The translations under genes and the position numbers were made by a program. A DNA stretch of 64,000 nt, taken from the NCBI GenBank assembly GCA_037445025.1, contig JBBILI010000002.1, positions 1-64,000 of the forward strand, given 5' to 3'. Positions 60,892 to 64,000 of the stretch are shown piece after piece. Within the stretch, counting starts at the first letter, position 1. The number at the start of each line of letters is the position of its first letter. The notes under the pieces are model-generated. The model was not told the DNA's origin. It worked only from the letters and a program-made list of their open reading frames with translations, and ran no database searches. This stretch comes from CAIQQQ01 sp037445025. GTDB taxonomy: Bacteria > Pseudomonadota > Alphaproteobacteria > Acetobacterales > Acetobacteraceae.

Positions 60892-61737
60892 ATGATGGAT
60901 CCGCGTTTGCTGGAACGGCTGGTGGAAGCGTTGGAGCGGCTGGCGCCGCCGGCGCCGGTGCCGGTGGATATGAACGCGGCGGATGCGTTTGTGTGGCATC
61001 CGAACCCGGCCCGGCTGGCGCCGGTGGCCAAGGTGTCGCGCGTCGATCTGTCGCTGCTGGTGGGGGTGGAGCGGCAGAAGCAGCTGGTGCTGGCCAACAC
61101 GCTGCAGTTCGCCCGCGGCGGCACCGCCAACAACGCGATGTTGTGGGGCGCGCGCGGCATGGGCAAGAGCTCGCTGGTGAAGGCGGCGCATGCGGCGGCG
61201 AATGCCGAGCGGCCGGGCAGTCTCGCGCTGATCGAGATCGCGCGCGAGGATATCGGCACGTTGCCGGAGCTGTTGCGGATTCTGCGCGGGCAGACGCGGC
61301 GGTGCCTGGTGTTTTGCGACGATCTGAGTTTTGAGCACGAGGATGCCGACTACAAGGCGCTGAAATCGGTGCTCGATGGCGGCATCGAGGGGCGGCCGGA
61401 GACGGTGCTGTTCTATGCGACCTCCAACCGGAGGCATCTGATGCCGCGGGACATGATCGAGAACGAGCGCACGACGGCGATCAATCCGTCGGAGGCGACG
61501 GAGGAGAAGGTGTCGTTATCCGACCGGTTCGGGCTGTGGGTGGGTTTTCACAACGCCGACCAGGAGGCGTATTTCGCGATGGTGGCGGGGTATGCGGCGG
61601 AGCTGAAGCTGGACGTGGATCCCGAGAGCCTGCGCGCCCAGGCGGCGGCGTGGACGGTGACGCGGGGCGGGCGTTCGGGGCGGGTGGCCTGGCAGTTCGT
61701 GCAGGATCTGGCCGGTCGGCTGGCGATGGCCAGATGA
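60892..61737 (+). CDS. DUF815-family ATPase
   Basis: A 281-residue AAA-type ATPase. It has Walker A GARGMGKSSLVKAAH, a Walker B-like CLVFCDDLSFEHED, and a sensor region with TSNRRHLMPRDM. The DUF815 family is widespread and of unknown function. ATG 60892 (tandem ATG ATG) follows ATGGAGCG. The stop overlaps the DUF2272 lipoprotein start (ATGA). Confidence 0.88.
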   Translation: MMDPRLLERLVEALERLAPPAPVPVDMNAADAFVWHPNPARLAPVAKVSRVDLSLLVGVERQKQLVLANTLQFARGGTANNAMLWGARGMGKSSLVKAAHAAANAERPGSLALIEIAREDIGTLPELLRILRGQTRRCLVFCDDLSFEHEDADYKALKSVLDGGIEGRPETVLFYATSNRRHLMPRDMIENERTTAINPSEATEEKVSLSDRFGLWVGFHNADQEAYFAMVAGYAAELKLDVDPESLRAQAAAWTVTRGGRSGRVAWQFVQDLAGRLAMAR

Positions 61738-62540
61738 GGTGGCTGTGGCTGGCCGGCTGCGTGCTGCTGGCGGGGTGTGGCGGGCGGTCTGTGGCGCCGC
61801 CGGTGGTGCATCCGCAGCGGGCGCCTGAGTTCGCGGTGCGGCCGTATGAGCCGTTCTCGCGTCAGGCGGCGGTGGCGATTGCGCTGCGGGAATGGCGGCT
61901 GTTCGGCGAGGGGGTGTTCGATGATCCGCCCGGCACGCCGGAGCTGCAGGGCGATGACAAGCCGGAGCGGCAGGCGGGGCTGTGGCAGCGTGTGGGCGAG
62001 TATTGGTGGGAGGGGCAGGATGCCGCGAACCCGACCGGTGCCTGGACGGGCAAGCACGACGGCAGCGGCGTTGTGTTTCCGGCGACGCAGGACGGGGATT
62101 TCGCGTGGTCGGCGGCGTTCATCAGTTATGTCATGCGCATTGCCGGGGCGGGGCCGCGGTTTCCGTATGCGCCGTCGCATTCCACCTACATCAACATCGC
62201 GGTGAAGATGGCGCGGGGCGAGACGCAGGGCTGGGCGGTGGTGGCGGAGCGGCCGGAGGCCTATGCGCCGCAGCCTGGTGATCTGATCTGTGCGGGGCGC
62301 AACGGGGCGCGGGATCTGCGGTATGATGATCTGCCGACCGGGGCGTTCACCAGCCATTGCGACATTGTGATCGGGCCGACGTCGCAGGGGCTGGCGGTGA
62401 TCGGGGGCAATGTGCGCGATGCCGTGACGATGAAGCATATCCCGGTGGATGGCGCCGGCCGGATCGCGGGGGTTGGTGGCGCGCCGTATGACCGGCGTTA
62501 TCCGTGGATGGTCGTACTGCGGGTGGATTACCAGTGTTGA
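61734..62540 (+). CDS. DUF2272 lipoprotein
   Basis: A 268-residue protein with a lipoprotein signal (WLAGCVLLAGCGG; Cys15 of the lipobox LAGC). The DUF2272 domain carries FAWSAAFISYVMRIAG and AYAPQPGDLICAGRNG with SHCDIVIG. This resembles a C40/NlpC-type cell-wall hydrolase fold, with Cys, His and Asp candidates, but the catalytic Cys is replaced by Ala or Ser in FAWSAAF. It may therefore be non-catalytic. It is translationally coupled to the DUF815 ATPase. Confidence 0.82.
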   Translation: MRWLWLAGCVLLAGCGGRSVAPPVVHPQRAPEFAVRPYEPFSRQAAVAIALREWRLFGEGVFDDPPGTPELQGDDKPERQAGLWQRVGEYWWEGQDAANPTGAWTGKHDGSGVVFPATQDGDFAWSAAFISYVMRIAGAGPRFPYAPSHSTYINIAVKMARGETQGWAVVAERPEAYAPQPGDLICAGRNGARDLRYDDLPTGAFTSHCDIVIGPTSQGLAVIGGNVRDAVTMKHIPVDGAGRIAGVGGAPYDRRYPWMVVLRVDYQC

Positions 62541-62596
62541 AGTTCCGTCGGGTGGGCTTCATACCAAACCCACGCTCTATGACTCATGGAAGAAAG

Positions 62597-62712
62597 GTCT
62601 TCTTTTCTAAAGAAAAGAAGCAAAAGACTTTTATCCGTTGGACCCGACCTCTCCGGTAATTTCGGGTCCAACGGATGGAAGTTTTTTGGTTCTTTTTTTC
62701 AAAAAAGAACTG
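62597..62712. repeat. A/T-rich double-hairpin element, copy 8 (long form)
   Basis: Hairpins lie at 62599-62620 and 62689-62710. The inner arms ATCCGTTGGACCCGA (62633-62647) and TCGGGTCCAACGGAT (62662-62676) are perfectly complementary. It lies between the convergent lipoprotein and uvrA genes and gives the clearest dyad of the long form. Confidence 0.83.
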
Positions 62713-62713
62713 C

Positions 62714-64000
62714 TTAAGCCCTTTTCCGCTTTGTCTTGACGACGGGCGCCAGCAGCGGCACGAGAAACCGCCCGGTATAGCTCTCCGGACACGCCGCCAC
62801 ATCCTCCGGCGTTCCCGCCACCACGACACGTCCGCCGCCTTCGCCGCCTTCGGGGCCGATATCGATGATCCAGTCGGCAGTTTTGATGACTTCGAGGTTG
62901 TGTTCGATCACCACCACGGAGTTGCCGGCGTCCACCAGGGCGTGCAGCACTTCGAGCAGCTTGCGCACATCCTCGAAGTGCAGCCCGGTGGTGGGCTCAT
63001 CGAGGATATACAGGGTTCGCCCGGTGGCGCGGCGGGCGAGTTCCTTGGAGAGTTTGATGCGTTGCGCCTCGCCGCCGGAGAGGGTGGTGGCCTGCTGGCC
63101 GAGGGCGACATAGCCGAGGCCGACCTGCTGGAGGATCTTCAGCCGGTCATGGATCTTGGTGGAGGCGCTGAAATACGGCACCGCCTCGTCCACCGACATG
63201 GCCAGCACGTCGGCGATGGATTTGTCGCGGAACTTGATGTCGAGCGTTTCGCGGTTGTAGCGGCGTCCCTTGCAGGTGTCGCAGGTGACGAAGACGTCGG
63301 GCAGGAAGTGCATCTCGATCTTGAGCACGCCGTCGCCTTCGCACGCCTCGCAGCGGCCGCCCTTGACGTTGAAGCTGAACCGGCCGGGCTTGTAGCCGCG
63401 GGCGCGGGATTCCGGCAGTTCGGCGAACCAGTCGCGGATCGGGCCGAACAGGTCGGTGTAGGTGGCGGGGTTGGAGCGCGGGGTGCGGCCGATCGGGGAC
63501 TGGTCGATGTCGATGATCTTGTCGAGCAGTTCGAGACCTTCGATGCGGTCGTGCGGGGCGGGCACCTCGCCGGAGCCCATCAGGCGACGGGACGCAGCTT
63601 TGTAGAGTGTGTCGATGACCAGCGAGGATTTGCCGCCGCCTGAGACGCCCGTGACGCAGCAGAACGTGCCGAGCGGGAAGCTGGCGGTGACATTGTGGAG
63701 GTTGTTGCCGCGGGCGCCGACGACCTTCACCTGGCGGAGTTCGCTGACCGGGCGGCGGGTGGCGGGCACCTCGATACGTCGGCGGCCGGACAGATAATCG
63801 CCGGTGAGGGATTTCGGGTTGGCGGCGACCTCGGCGGGGGTGCCTTCGGCGACGACATGGCCGCCGAGCACGCCTGCGGCGGGTCCCATGTCGATCAGGT
63901 GGTCGGCGGCGCGGATGGCGTCCTCGTCATGTTCGACGACGAGGACGGTGTTGCCGAGCGCCTTGAGGCGGCGGAGGGTTCCGAGCAGGCGTTCGTTGTC
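62714..64000 (-). CDS. uvrA: Excinuclease ABC subunit A, C-terminal part (5' end beyond window)
   Basis: The frame continues past the right edge. Visible UvrA blocks are TVLVVEHDEDAIRAADHLID, VTGVSGGGKSSLVIDTLY, the zinc finger CEACEGDG with CDTCKGRR, the signature LSGGEAQRIKLSKEL and Walker B LYILDEPTTGLHFEDV. The second ATPase reads GVSGGGKSS rather than the common GVSGSGKSS, a small variation. UvrA is the damage-recognition ATPase of nucleotide excision repair in the cytoplasm. Confidence 0.96.
   Translation of the reverse strand, partial: DNERLLGTLRRLKALGNTVLVVEHDEDAIRAADHLIDMGPAAGVLGGHVVAEGTPAEVAANPKSLTGDYLSGRRRIEVPATRRPVSELRQVKVVGARGNNLHNVTASFPLGTFCCVTGVSGGGKSSLVIDTLYKAASRRLMGSGEVPAPHDRIEGLELLDKIIDIDQSPIGRTPRSNPATYTDLFGPIRDWFAELPESRARGYKPGRFSFNVKGGRCEACEGDGVLKIEMHFLPDVFVTCDTCKGRRYNRETLDIKFRDKSIADVLAMSVDEAVPYFSASTKIHDRLKILQQVGLGYVALGQQATTLSGGEAQRIKLSKELARRATGRTLYILDEPTTGLHFEDVRKLLEVLHALVDAGNSVVVIEHNLEVIKTADWIIDIGPEGGEGGGRVVVAGTPEDVAACPESYTGRFLVPLLAPVVKTKRKRA

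Noticed and set aside
1..64000. CRISPR arrays, tRNA or rRNA genes
   Set aside because: No regularly spaced direct repeats with unique spacers and no cloverleaf or rRNA sequence could be recognised on either strand by reading; a tRNAscan or Infernal run would be decisive.

Overview
This is a GC-rich, densely packed bacterial window of 64 kb. Two features point to an alphaproteobacterium, most likely of the Rhodospirillales/Acetobacteraceae type: the urt-ure cluster fronted by a transporter-like histidine kinase, and the soxBDAG, dimethylglycine dehydrogenase and Rieske set. Most genes sit in runs joined by ATGA, GTGA or TGATG overlaps. The assignment is inference from gene content and codon use; there is no rRNA or other marker gene here. 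No tRNA, rRNA or CRISPR array was seen.

Layout. 1-0.25 kb: tail of an IS630-type transposase. 0.25-7.5 kb (minus strand): an Fsr-like MFS exporter, a solute-binding/decarboxylase-like protein, an EutA-like reactivase with a bicupin partner, a split chromate-type (CHR) transporter, and a COG0523 metallochaperone GTPase. 7.5-13.6 kb: an LVIVD-type protein, a taurine/sulfonate-type ABC importer with an extra small protein, and a divergent PuuE-like deacetylase. 13.8-16.1 kb: two divergent beta-hydroxyacid dehydrogenases, one fused to a GlcG/HbpS domain. 16.1-31.5 kb: a urea module made of a LuxR-type response regulator, a hybrid kinase with an NCS1-transporter sensor part, urtABCDE and ureDABCEFG. 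The kinase/regulator pair is divergent from urtA. 31.6-38.1 kb: an acyl carrier protein and two large TPR proteins, one broken by an in-frame amber codon. 38.1-38.4 kb: a patch of mobile-element remnants and palindromes. 38.4-48.2 kb (minus strand): a nine-gene catabolic and uptake run (enolase-superfamily enzyme, LysR, 2-oxoglutarate oxygenase, Dpp-type peptide/opine importer, GMC oxidoreductase). 48.3-58.3 kb: an MFS transporter, heterotetrameric sarcosine oxidase soxBDAG, dimethylglycine dehydrogenase, a small GIGHNGGP protein and a convergent Rieske oxygenase. 58.5-64 kb: pgm, yajC, a DUF815 ATPase, a DUF2272 lipoprotein and the 3' part of uvrA.

How the parts fit. The window is dominated by scavenging of reduced organic nitrogen. 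Urea would be sensed, imported at low concentration by UrtABCDE and hydrolysed by urease. Dimethylglycine and sarcosine would be demethylated to glycine, and the Rieske oxygenase may feed that path from a quaternary amine. Several further importers bring in small organic solutes whose identity cannot be read from sequence alone.

The most unusual non-coding signal is a family of A/T-rich double-hairpin elements at eight places in this GC-rich DNA. Five lie between convergent genes and three lie inside operons (urtA/urtB, urtE/ureD, and the Dpp binding protein/permease junction). Other points worth checking are an antitoxin-like gene antisense between ureD and ureA, the amber-interrupted TPR gene, the dehydrogenase-HbpS fusion, and IS630-end-like palindromes.
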